Source: Thermodesulfobacteriota bacterium
Lineage (GTDB): Bacteria > Desulfobacterota > SM23-61
DNA length: 6,276 bases
Assembly (NCBI GenBank): GCA_030018715.1
Contig: JASEHN010000183.1
Coordinates: forward strand, 1 to 6,276
Reading direction: 5' to 3'
Shown here: positions 1 to 6,256 of the stretch, piece by piece
Position numbering within the stretch: position 1 is the first letter of the stretch
Layout: each line of letters opens with the position of its first letter
The notes under the pieces: model-generated
The model's database searches: none
Seen by the model: only the letters and a program-made list of their open reading frames with translations
What the model was told of the DNA's origin: nothing
Program-made: the position numbers and the translations under genes

Positions 1-47
1 GGCACTGTTGAAGCTGCCCACGGCTTTAAAAAATCTATATATGTCAT
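1..47 (-). CDS. Partial N-terminus of an unidentified gene, cut by the left edge
   Basis: An open frame starts at the ATG at 47-45 and continues off the left edge, so only 15 residues are visible (MTYIDFLKPWAASTV). The same frame can be extended upstream to a GTG at 74-72, which adds nine residues, but that GTG directly abuts an AAGGAG and lacks proper spacing. The ATG begins 10 bases after the stop of the Trp-rich small ORF and has no good Shine-Dalgarno at normal spacing, so coupled translation is possible. The short hydrophobic stretch would fit the start of a membrane protein, but too little is present to name a family. The frame may not be a gene at all. Confidence 0.3.
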   Translation of the reverse strand, partial: MTYIDFLKPWAASTV

Positions 48-72
48 TCCGGCCGGTTTATGGGCAGACTTC
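10..72. repeat. Inverted repeat, possible leader hairpin
   Basis: On the + strand GAAGCTGCCCA (10-20) is the reverse complement of TGGGCAGACTTC (61-72) apart from one bulged A at 68, giving an 11-bp stem. The 40-base loop contains the palindrome CCGGCCGG (49-56) and the candidate ATG at 47. In the minus-strand transcript the 5' arm follows directly after AAGGAGGT and overlaps the last codons of the Trp-rich ORF, so a ribosome finishing that ORF would disrupt the stem. The repeat is seen directly; a regulatory role is inferred. Confidence 0.65.
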
Positions 73-129
73 ACCTCCTTGGTTGTTCCACCACCACCAG
101 CCCCAGAATGTCAATTGCTTTTTATCCAT
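58..129 (-). CDS. Trp-rich 23-codon leader-peptide candidate
   Basis: ATG at 129-127, stop TAA at 60-58, 23 residues. The peptide begins MDKKQLTF and then has W9, G10, W11, W12, W13 and W14: five Trp codons in six positions, followed by NNQGGEVCP. It is preceded by AAAAGGAAGC about seven bases before the ATG, a believable ribosome binding site, and by a TTGACA box. The ORF contains AAGGAGGTGA at 80-71 near its 3' end. It has no membrane segment and resembles no accessory subunit I know. Known amino-acid leader peptides such as TrpL use tandem Trp codons to sense charged tRNA-Trp, and the position just before another reading frame fits that role. The Trp run could instead be a chance product of a GGTGGTGGTGG tract. 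No U-tract terminator is visible within the window. Confidence 0.42.
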   Translation of the reverse strand: MDKKQLTFWGWWWWNNQGGEVCP

Positions 130-160
130 TAAAGCTTCCTTTTGCCAAAAGTAATTTCTT

Positions 161-187
161 TTACTATGAATCGGATATCCTTGTCAA
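161..187 (-). promoter_or_regulatory. Candidate sigma-A-type promoter for the left-edge gene
   Basis: The minus strand carries a perfect TTGACA at 187-182. The -10 is weak: TAGTAA at 166-161 with a 15-base spacer, or GTAAAA with 17 bases. It lies in AT-rich DNA 60 bases after the uxaC stop and about 30 bases before the Trp-rich ORF, which suits a separate transcription start for the next unit. The poor -10 keeps this tentative. Confidence 0.33.
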
Positions 188-246
188 GATTTTTTTAGAA
201 AAATTTTTAGAATTGGCTTATTGAAATTTTCTTTATAAAGGGATTT

Positions 247-1665
247 TCACAATTTATATGCCTTCTTGGCCAGGCGATAGGCTGTATCCTGAATCATATC
301 CAATGCATCTTCCATATCGATGATCCCTCTCACAACCAGGCCGGCAATCCAGTTGGCATCTACCCGCCGGGAGAGATCATGGCGGGCGGGAATTGATGGG
401 AAAGCCCTGGTATCGTCGTTAAAACCGACCGTATTGTGAAGCCCAGCCGTCTCCGTTGTTTCCAGGCGGTAGCGCATCATGCCGTTGATGCTGTCGAAGA
501 ACCACCAGGGCGGGCCCAGTTTCATTGCCGGGTAATGTCCGGCCAACGGCGCCAGCTCGCGGGAATAAGCGCTCTCATCGAGGGTGAAGACGATAAAGGT
601 AAAGTTAAGATTATTGCCATACTTGTTGAGCAAGGGTTTCAGATTGCGGGTGTATTCGGTTTGGATGGGGATATCGCCACCCCGATCCGGGCCGAAGAGG
701 TTAAAGATGAATGGATTGTGATTTCGGTATGAGCCGGGGTGGAGCTGCATTACCAAACCGTCATCCGTACTCATCCGGGCGTTTTCCATGATCATGTGGG
801 CCGTGAAATTGGCTGCGTCTTCTTCGGTAGCTTTGCCTTTCAGGGCCCTTTGGAAAATAGCCTCCGCCTCCGGGGGTGGAAGCTCCTCAGTATATGGGGT
901 CAGGGCGGAGTGGTCTGTGGCTTTTGCGCCCATCTTTTTGAAGAATTCACGCCTGTTTTCCAGGGCGCTTATGAATTTGGAGTAGGAATCGACAGCGATG
1001 CCGCTTAAATTGCTTAGAGCATCTATATGATCCTGCCACCCTGGAGTGAGCAGATTCACAAGCGCATCCGGCCTGAAGGTCGGGATCACCCGGCCCTTCC
1101 AGCCGGAGTCTTTGATCGCCTGATGATGGGAAAGTGGGTCTGTTGCCGCGTCAGTGGTGCAGAGGACTTCGATGTTGAAACGTTTGAAAAGGGCCCGGGG
1201 GCGAAATTCGGGTCTGGCCAGTTCCGCTTCAATCTTGTCGTAAACTTTCTCCGCCGTTTTCCCGTTCAGCTTATCTTTGATTCCAAAAACTGATTGCAAC
1301 TCATCCGCCAACCAAATGCCGCTGGGCGTTCCCCGGAAGAGATAAAAGTTCTCGGCAAAAATTTGCCAGATCCTGCGGTGGTCTTGTTCAACGGGGCCTC
1401 CGTCCAGTCTCCGAACTCCGAGAGTCTCCAGGGGGATTCCCTGGGAATATAGCATTCTCAGAACGTAGTGATCCGGGAGGATGAGAAGTTCTGCAGGAGT
1501 GCCGAATGAGGCCTCTTCTTTGGCAAACAATTTTGGATTAACATGCCCATGAGGGCAAAGGAGCGGCAGGGTGGCGACGCTTTCGTAAAGCTCGCGGGCA
1601 ATTCGGCGTTGTTTCGGGTCCGGGTCAAAGTATCGATTCGGATTTTTTTTGGATAAAGAGGCCAT
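247..1665 (-). CDS. uxaC: Glucuronate (uronate) isomerase
   Basis: This cytoplasmic amidohydrolase-superfamily enzyme interconverts D-glucuronate and D-fructuronate (and D-galacturonate and D-tagaturonate), the first step of hexuronate breakdown. The 472 residues match the usual length of about 470. Visible motifs are the strand-1 His-X-His in CPHGHVNP (H39, H41), a His-Tyr pair in LPDHYVLR (H66, Y67), QLHPG (H309), and the Asp-X-Arg of strand 8 in NDDTRAF (D418, R420), followed by ARHDLSRR. The HGHVNP form and the C-terminal KKAYKL resemble the variant I know from actinobacteria and proteobacteria rather than the DYHCH form of E. coli. The frame stays open upstream to 1899, but that part overlaps the Mo-enzyme gene and looks unrelated. 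The ATG at 1665 matches the family N-terminus and has purine-rich GAGAAGAAAAGGG just before it. It lies 38 bases after the Mo-enzyme stop, so the two are probably one operon. No GC-rich terminator follows the stop. Confidence 0.93.
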   Translation of the reverse strand: MASLSKKNPNRYFDPDPKQRRIARELYESVATLPLLCPHGHVNPKLFAKEEASFGTPAELLILPDHYVLRMLYSQGIPLETLGVRRLDGGPVEQDHRRIWQIFAENFYLFRGTPSGIWLADELQSVFGIKDKLNGKTAEKVYDKIEAELARPEFRPRALFKRFNIEVLCTTDAATDPLSHHQAIKDSGWKGRVIPTFRPDALVNLLTPGWQDHIDALSNLSGIAVDSYSKFISALENRREFFKKMGAKATDHSALTPYTEELPPPEAEAIFQRALKGKATEEDAANFTAHMIMENARMSTDDGLVMQLHPGSYRNHNPFIFNLFGPDRGGDIPIQTEYTRNLKPLLNKYGNNLNFTFIVFTLDESAYSRELAPLAGHYPAMKLGPPWWFFDSINGMMRYRLETTETAGLHNTVGFNDDTRAFPSIPARHDLSRRVDANWIAGLVVRGIIDMEDALDMIQDTAYRLAKKAYKL

Positions 1666-1703
1666 ATCCCTTTTCTTCTCGGGCTCGAAATTAGTTCTAC
1701 GGG

Positions 1704-4496
1704 TCAAACCTTTACGGCCTGCCGGCTTCTCAGACCCGCCAGTACCTTGTCGGGAGTTGCCGGGAGGGTATAGATGCGCACACCGGTGGCATCGTAAATG
1801 GCATTCAGGATGGCCGGGGTAATTGGCACGGTGGCTACCTCGGAAATTCCCTTGGCGCCAAAGGGGCCGGCAGGTTCCGGATCTTCGATGAGCATACACC
1901 GGATATGCGGAATATCCGTGATCGCGGGTACGCCTAACTGCTTAAAGGTGCGGGTGAGCGGAATTCCCCGGTTTAGAATATAGGCTTCGGAGAGAGCATA
2001 CCCCATACCCTGAGCACAGCTCCCCTCGATCTGGCCCTCGATCTTTTGGGGATTGATGGCCCGGCCGCAGTCGTGGGCGGCGATGATCTGCAGCACTTGC
2101 ACCTGTCCGGTGTTTTCATCCACCTGCACCACAGCCACCTGGGTTGTATAGGCATAGGATGGATAATTGCGGTATTCTTCCGGCGGAACAGTGCGCCTGG
2201 CATCTTTATCCGCCAGGGCGTAGGTTTTGGGGGCCGTGTAATAATACTTAACTTCCAGGTTCTCGCCGGCCTGGTTGACCCGTTTGGCAAGTTCAGTTAA
2301 CGGGATCATTGAACCTCCGCTAAGGTCGATAATCCCTTTACCTCTTAAGCGGAGGTGCTCGAAGGGTAATTCGTAATAGGCTGTTGCCCTTTGCAGAAGT
2401 TTGCTTTTAAACTCTCTGGCGGCCAGCTCCACTGCCTTGCCGGCAATGAGGGTTTGGCGTTCCCCTACGGCTCCGCCGTGGCGCATAGTCAGCGCGGTAT
2501 CCCCGGTAATAATATCAATTAGGCTTTCCTCTACTCCTAACACCTCCGCGGCCACCTGAACCAGGACAGTGCGGATACCCTGGCCCATGTCCACAGCCGA
2601 TGCCCGCAGCACCACCCTCCCGTCTGCTTGCAGGATGAAGATGGCCCCGGCGTCATCCACTTTCCCCTTGCCGGCTCCCACGTTTTTAAATCCGCTGGCA
2701 ACACCGATGCCTATGCGCTTTCCAGAAGTTTCCCTGGCCTTGATAACCGATAATTCTTCCTGCAAAGCTTTTCGGGCAGCCTGGATTGTAGCCTTAGTAG
2801 CCACGCTAACTTTCAGTATTTCTCCGGAGATGGTTCTGTCTCCAATCTTTAGGGCGTTGATCATCCTGATCTCGAACGGGTCCAGGCTAAGCTTCCTGGC
2901 CGCCTCGTCCAGAAGGGATTCAATTGCTACGGCGGCCTGGTTGATGCCAAAGCCCCGGAAGGCGCTGCCATTGGCGTTGTTGGTATATACGGCCCAGCCT
3001 TCCACCCGCACGTTAGGAACCCGATAAGGGCCGCAGGCAAAGATACAGGCCTGGTCGATGACCCGGGGGCTGAGAGCTGTGTAGGGTCCGGCATCAGAGA
3101 GGAGTTTAGCATCCACAGCCATTAGGTTCCCGGCGGAATCCAGGCCTACCCGGTAATCCATCCAGTAGGCGTGGCGTTTGGTGCTTAGCCTTATGGATTC
3201 CTCCCGGGTTAGAGTGATCTTCACCGGCCGTCGCAGATGGTAGGCCCCAATGGCCAGAAGAGCCTCCACGGTATTATCCAGCTTGCTGCCAAAAGCCCCG
3301 CCAAGGGGCGTGGCAATTACCCGGATCCGTTCTTCCGGCAGGCTTAACACCGCGGCCAGTTGTTTTCGGATTTCAAAGGGGAACTGAGTGGGGGCATAAA
3401 TCGTAAGGATGCCGTTTTCATCCACAAGCCCGATACCTGCTTCAGGCTCCAGGTAGGCATGCTCCACGAAGGGAGTCTCGAAATGACCTTCCACCACCAC
3501 TGCGGCCTGCTGAAAGCCGGCCTCGATGTTGCCCTCCTCGTGCAGTAAATGCTTACAGATGTTTCCCCCGGGGTGCAACGGGGGCGCTTCCGGTCTTAAG
3601 GCTTCCTGGGGTGAAAAAATTCCCGGGAGTTCCCGGTAATCAACTTTGATTTGCTTAACGGCCATTTCCGCAGCGGCCGGGGTTTCGGCGAAAACAACGG
3701 CAATGGCGTCACCCACAAAACGCACCCGGTTCCGGCATAGCACCGGTTGATCAGGATTTAACGATCCCATCCCGTTATGCCCCGGGACGTCATCCGCTGT
3801 TAAAATTGCCTGAATCCCAGGACCTTTTTTGGCCAGGGAAGTATCCAGGGAAAGGATTTCGGCATGGGGATAGCGGCTCCAGATAATCTTACCGTAGAGC
3901 ATGCCTTCCATATACATGTCGTCCGCAAAAGTGAGACACCCTCTAATTTTGGCTTCCCCGTCAAGGTCTGGCACTGACCGGCCCAAGCCCGTCTCTACGG
4001 CCTGGCTGCGCATCTCCTCCGGGCGGCGGATCCAACGGGCAGCCAGTTTGACCGCTTCGATGATCTTGATGTAACCGGTACAGCGACAGATGTTTTCCTT
4101 GAGGGCTTCGCGGATCTGCTCTTCCGTGGGGGAAGGAAGACGGTCCAACAGCGCCTTGACGGAGATAATCATTCCAGGAGTGCAAAAACCGCACTGAACA
4201 GCCCCGGTGGCTAAAAAAGCGGCCTGGATGGGGTGCAATTCTTCCGGCTTGCTCAGCCCTTCGATAGTCTCCACTTTTTTCCCGGCCACCTGGTTTAATT
4301 TCAACAGGCAGGACTTGATGGGAAGGCCGTCCACCAACACCATACAGGCTCCGCAGTGGTTGGCGCTGCAGCCGTTTTTTGTGCCGGTAAGCCGCCGTTC
4401 GTCCCGTAGATACCGCAAAAGAGTCATCTGCGGATCACCCTGGGCTTCCACTTCTTCCCCGTTCAGAATAAACCGACCGACAACGGTCTTTTTCAT
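1704..4496 (-). CDS. Fused [2Fe-2S]/molybdopterin oxidoreductase, aldehyde oxidoreductase-like (xanthine dehydrogenase family)
   Basis: A Mo hydroxylase of 930 residues counted from the ATG at 4496. The plant-ferredoxin-type [2Fe-2S] domain (about 5-75) has C43, C48, C51 and C63. The second, helical [2Fe-2S] domain (about 80-155) has C102, C105, C137 and C139. The hammerhead domain (about 180-290) and the Mo-cofactor domains (about 305-925) follow, with Q371, GGAFGSK (399-405), FRGFG (513-517), DMGQG (636-640), GGAVGERQ (674-681) and the catalytic Glu E886 in AKGISE. There is no FAD domain; the order and size match Desulfovibrio gigas aldehyde oxidoreductase (907 residues). L406 and Q482 stand where xanthine dehydrogenases have their substrate-positioning Glu and Arg, so xanthine is an unlikely substrate. 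A member of the selenium-dependent clostridial group is an alternative. The frame also offers a TTG at 4508, four codons upstream. Neither start has a clear Shine-Dalgarno; ATG is chosen as the commoner codon and because homologues start close to the first strand. Electrons must leave to an external acceptor. Confidence 0.9.
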   Translation of the reverse strand: MKKTVVGRFILNGEEVEAQGDPQMTLLRYLRDERRLTGTKNGCSANHCGACMVLVDGLPIKSCLLKLNQVAGKKVETIEGLSKPEELHPIQAAFLATGAVQCGFCTPGMIISVKALLDRLPSPTEEQIREALKENICRCTGYIKIIEAVKLAARWIRRPEEMRSQAVETGLGRSVPDLDGEAKIRGCLTFADDMYMEGMLYGKIIWSRYPHAEILSLDTSLAKKGPGIQAILTADDVPGHNGMGSLNPDQPVLCRNRVRFVGDAIAVVFAETPAAAEMAVKQIKVDYRELPGIFSPQEALRPEAPPLHPGGNICKHLLHEEGNIEAGFQQAAVVVEGHFETPFVEHAYLEPEAGIGLVDENGILTIYAPTQFPFEIRKQLAAVLSLPEERIRVIATPLGGAFGSKLDNTVEALLAIGAYHLRRPVKITLTREESIRLSTKRHAYWMDYRVGLDSAGNLMAVDAKLLSDAGPYTALSPRVIDQACIFACGPYRVPNVRVEGWAVYTNNANGSAFRGFGINQAAVAIESLLDEAARKLSLDPFEIRMINALKIGDRTISGEILKVSVATKATIQAARKALQEELSVIKARETSGKRIGIGVASGFKNVGAGKGKVDDAGAIFILQADGRVVLRASAVDMGQGIRTVLVQVAAEVLGVEESLIDIITGDTALTMRHGGAVGERQTLIAGKAVELAAREFKSKLLQRATAYYELPFEHLRLRGKGIIDLSGGSMIPLTELAKRVNQAGENLEVKYYYTAPKTYALADKDARRTVPPEEYRNYPSYAYTTQVAVVQVDENTGQVQVLQIIAAHDCGRAINPQKIEGQIEGSCAQGMGYALSEAYILNRGIPLTRTFKQLGVPAITDIPHIRCMLIEDPEPAGPFGAKGISEVATVPITPAILNAIYDATGVRIYTLPATPDKVLAGLRSRQAVKV

Positions 4497-4512
4497 ATCA
4501 GTAACCAAGGGC

Positions 4513-4527
4513 TTATTGCTGGGTCAT
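4513..4527 (-). other. Four-codon micro-ORF before the Mo-enzyme gene
   Basis: ATG ACC CAG CAA TAA encodes MTQQ. AAGGA lies about eight bases before its ATG and is the best ribosome binding site in this intergenic region, whereas the Mo-enzyme start has none. The stop is four bases before the alternative TTG start (4508) and 16 bases before the ATG (4496), which would allow termination-reinitiation. Its reading frame differs from that of the main gene. It could be a functional upstream ORF, the trace of a small indel at the gene start, or chance. Confidence 0.3.
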
Positions 4528-4568
4528 ATCTTTTTTCCTTAAAGGCACTATTTTCACCCTAAGACGCT

Positions 4569-4640
4569 CTACGCTTCACCCCCTTCCTCCCCCAGGCAGA
4601 AGATTCGTACCCCCAGCTGAACACCAAGGGTCCTTACCAT
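4569..4640 (-). CDS. Possible 23-codon small ORF between flavoprotein and Mo-enzyme genes
   Basis: ATG at 4640-4638, stop TAG at 4571-4569; the peptide begins MVRTLGVQLGVRIFCLGEEG. GAGG lies five bases before the ATG, an acceptable ribosome binding site. It starts 24 bases after the flavoprotein stop. I recognise no family, and no membrane segment or motif is evident. The intergenic stretch is G-rich on this strand, and imperfect copies of a GCGTCT box flank the ORF (near 4561-4567 and 4641-4647). It may be noncoding leader DNA. Confidence 0.18.
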   Translation of the reverse strand: MVRTLGVQLGVRIFCLGEEGGEA

Positions 4641-4664
4641 AGACGCCTCGCCGGTTAAAAATTA

Positions 4665-5936
4665 TCACGAAAAGATTCTTGCCATTTCGGCAGCATCGAC
4701 CCGCTTGGCAATTTCCTCAGGGTCGATGGAATATAGGCCTTTCTGCTTCATGCGCTCGAAATAGACTGACCCGGAAAAGGTATATTTATACCCCAATCCT
4801 TCCTCATTTTCCATCTGAATCCGCACATGGCTGATGGCATCGCCAACAGATAGAGTGGTGGGAAGAACGAAAGGTTTTTCTTTTTTTATATAGCGGACAG
4901 AATTGAATCCGGCGAGCGTTCCGGTGACGATGGCCTCGGTGTGCCCCACCAGCAATCCAGCTTTTTCCCCGGCGCAGAAGAGGTTCTCCACTCCTTTCAC
5001 CTTGAGCGCGTCATCCCTCTTGGCCATGCCCACGTAGCGGATGGAGTTGCCCAGGCCGCCGGCATAAGGATCTTCATAACGGGCATTTTCAAAACCGGGA
5101 ATTTTTCGTAAGGCCTCCAAGGGAAAGAAAGGGGTCATCAGCTTGGCATGGCCGGTATCGAGAAGAATGAGGTTTTCATGGAATTCCGGCAGAGCATATT
5201 GCTGACAGGCTTTGATGGAGAGCTGCACTTCCGGCTGCAAAAAAGCAGGAATGGGAATCACTACAACTCCCTTTTTACTTAGCAGGTCAACTATCTCCCG
5301 TGAAAGGGATTCTTTGAAGAGTTTACAGGAGCCGCTCATGGCCCCAACCTGATCCCCCTTTCTTCCGGCCATCTCCTGAGCTCCGGCTTTAGCGGAAATG
5401 CTGACTCTTCCGCCGAAGGTGGGACAGCGGAGGATACACATGACGCAGCCGTTGCCGTATTTGCTGCACTGGCCTGGAGGGCCGGCAGTGCCGGTCGTAT
5501 CAATAAAGGCAGCTCCTGCAAAACGTGCTTTTTCTTCCCCCCGTTTTCCCGAAACGGCTTGAATCCGGCCTTCACTCATCTCCACCTCATCGATGCGGGT
5601 AAAAAGGTGAATTTGAACCCCTTTTTCCAGGAGATACCTTTTTACCACTGGCTCCATGGTGGCGACGTTATACAGGGAGGAATGCGGATGGCCGGGGAAT
5701 TCAATTCCGCGATGAAGGCAATTTTGATCGACAAGCTGAAATATTTCCCCGCCTCCCAGGGCTATCATCTCCTCGGTGGCGGTGAAACGGCCATTGTTGC
5801 GCATGATTCCCCCAACCAGGCCAGTTCCCAGCAACATGTCTGTCCGTTCCAGCAAAAGAACTTCAGCGCCTTGCTTTTTAGCAGAGAGAGAAGCTGCACA
5901 CCCAGCCCAGCCAGCTCCTACAACGACGACTTTCAT
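4665..5936 (-). CDS. FAD-dependent oxidoreductase, GidA/PF12831-like, with four-Cys cluster
   Basis: A 423-residue flavoprotein of unknown substrate. The N-terminal Rossmann fold shows VVVVGAGWAG (GxGxxG at 7-12) and an acidic residue at the end of strand 2 (E30) that should bind the ribose of FAD. The C-terminal NLFCAGEKAGLLVGHTEA, continuing into TLAGFNSVR (319-348), matches the FAD-closing motif of the GidA/MnmG and FAD-dependent dehydrogenase group. In the middle, C157, C164, C167 and C171-P172 form CX6CX2CX3CP, a spacing that could hold an iron-sulfur cluster. The sequence is too short for MnmG, so tRNA modification is unlikely. The frame is open to 5987, but the ATG at 5936 is chosen because the Rossmann strand begins there and GGGAG lies seven bases upstream. 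Same-strand position before the Mo enzyme makes an electron-transfer partnership conceivable, but no sequence feature proves it. Confidence 0.85.
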   Translation of the reverse strand: MKVVVVGAGWAGCAASLSAKKQGAEVLLLERTDMLLGTGLVGGIMRNNGRFTATEEMIALGGGEIFQLVDQNCLHRGIEFPGHPHSSLYNVATMEPVVKRYLLEKGVQIHLFTRIDEVEMSEGRIQAVSGKRGEEKARFAGAAFIDTTGTAGPPGQCSKYGNGCVMCILRCPTFGGRVSISAKAGAQEMAGRKGDQVGAMSGSCKLFKESLSREIVDLLSKKGVVVIPIPAFLQPEVQLSIKACQQYALPEFHENLILLDTGHAKLMTPFFPLEALRKIPGFENARYEDPYAGGLGNSIRYVGMAKRDDALKVKGVENLFCAGEKAGLLVGHTEAIVTGTLAGFNSVRYIKKEKPFVLPTTLSVGDAISHVRIQMENEEGLGYKYTFSGSVYFERMKQKGLYSIDPEEIAKRVDAAEMARIFS

Positions 5937-6054
5937 AAAAATTCTCCCTTTTTCAAATGCGGAATGCGGAAAAAATTTTACCTGCAATCCACCATCCGCA
6001 ACAAATTTTGGTTCATCTCCAAATTAGTTGATCAAATTTTTAATGAAAGCCTGC
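5937..6054. other. AT-rich leader of the flavoprotein gene
   Basis: No gene is seen here. TGCGGA occurs at 5958-5963 and 5965-5970, and its reverse complement TCCGCA at 5995-6000, bracketing the candidate -10. A small AT-rich inverted repeat lies at 6004-6025 (AATTTTGG and CCAAATT). Together with the repeat element to the right, these make up the 340 bases without a convincing gene at this end of the window. Confidence 0.5.
5975..6004 (-). promoter_or_regulatory. Weak promoter candidate for the flavoprotein gene
   Basis: The minus strand has TAAAAT at 5980-5975, one mismatch from TATAAT, 18 bases after TTGTTG at 6004-5999, a poor -35. The spacing is acceptable and the gene starts about 40 bases downstream. 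TCCGCA (5995-6000) overlaps the -35 and TGCGGA (5965-5970) lies just downstream of the -10, which would suit an operator. Confidence 0.25.
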
Positions 6055-6256
6055 CAAGGGCCCGGAAGGAAAGACAGATTGCGCCGCAAGCATCGGCGGG
6101 ATATCCACTTTCCATAATCCCCCTGCTTACCTTCCGCAAAGCGCAGCGGGGGCGGGAAAACAAAGTTTCGAAGAAATTGCAGACCCCCCCGCCACAGCTA
6201 AAGAGATATATGTGCCTCATGATTGCAAGCAAGCTGACTTTCCTTCCGGGCCCCTG
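6055..6256. repeat. About 200-bp element with long terminal inverted repeats (MITE-like or structured RNA)
   Basis: GGGCCCGGAAGGAAAG (6058-6073) is a perfect 16-base reverse complement of CTTTCCTTCCGGGCCC (6238-6253). Allowing three mismatches (6057, 6074 and 6078 against their partners), the arms extend to 6055-6082 and 6229-6256, 28 bases each. Inside is a further hairpin of CCCCC (6119-6123) and TGC against GCA and GGGGG (6143-6152), plus GGCGGG (6151-6156) opposite CCCGCC (6188-6193). No credible coding frame or transposase is present. Size and arms suit a miniature inverted-repeat transposable element; I see no clear target-site duplication. A large folded RNA is the alternative. Confidence 0.7.

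Noticed and set aside
88..102. Simple GGT repeat as a stand-alone feature
   Set aside because: Four units only; it is more informative as the Trp codons of the small ORF, though it remains an alternative explanation for the Trp run.
188..246. Possible terminator after uxaC
   Set aside because: Only AT-only inverted sequences (around AAAAATTTTT) are present; there is no GC stem followed by a T run on the minus strand.
1666..1899. N-terminal 78-residue extension of the uxaC frame
   Set aside because: It overlaps the 3' end of the Mo-enzyme gene, is unlike uronate isomerases, and the ATG at 1665 fits the family N-terminus.
5937..5987. 17-residue extension of the flavoprotein N-terminus
   Set aside because: The Rossmann strand begins at the ATG at 5936, which has a well-spaced GGGAG; the extension covers the ribosome binding site.
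6058..6077. Resemblance of the CCCGGAAGG arm to the signal recognition particle RNA loop
   Set aside because: The flanking conserved GGUC and AGCAGCC parts are missing and the arm pairs with a distant sequence instead.
6032..6232. 66-codon minus-strand open frame
   Set aside because: Composed mostly of the inverted-repeat element's sequence; low-complexity and Cys/Arg-rich with no family resemblance.
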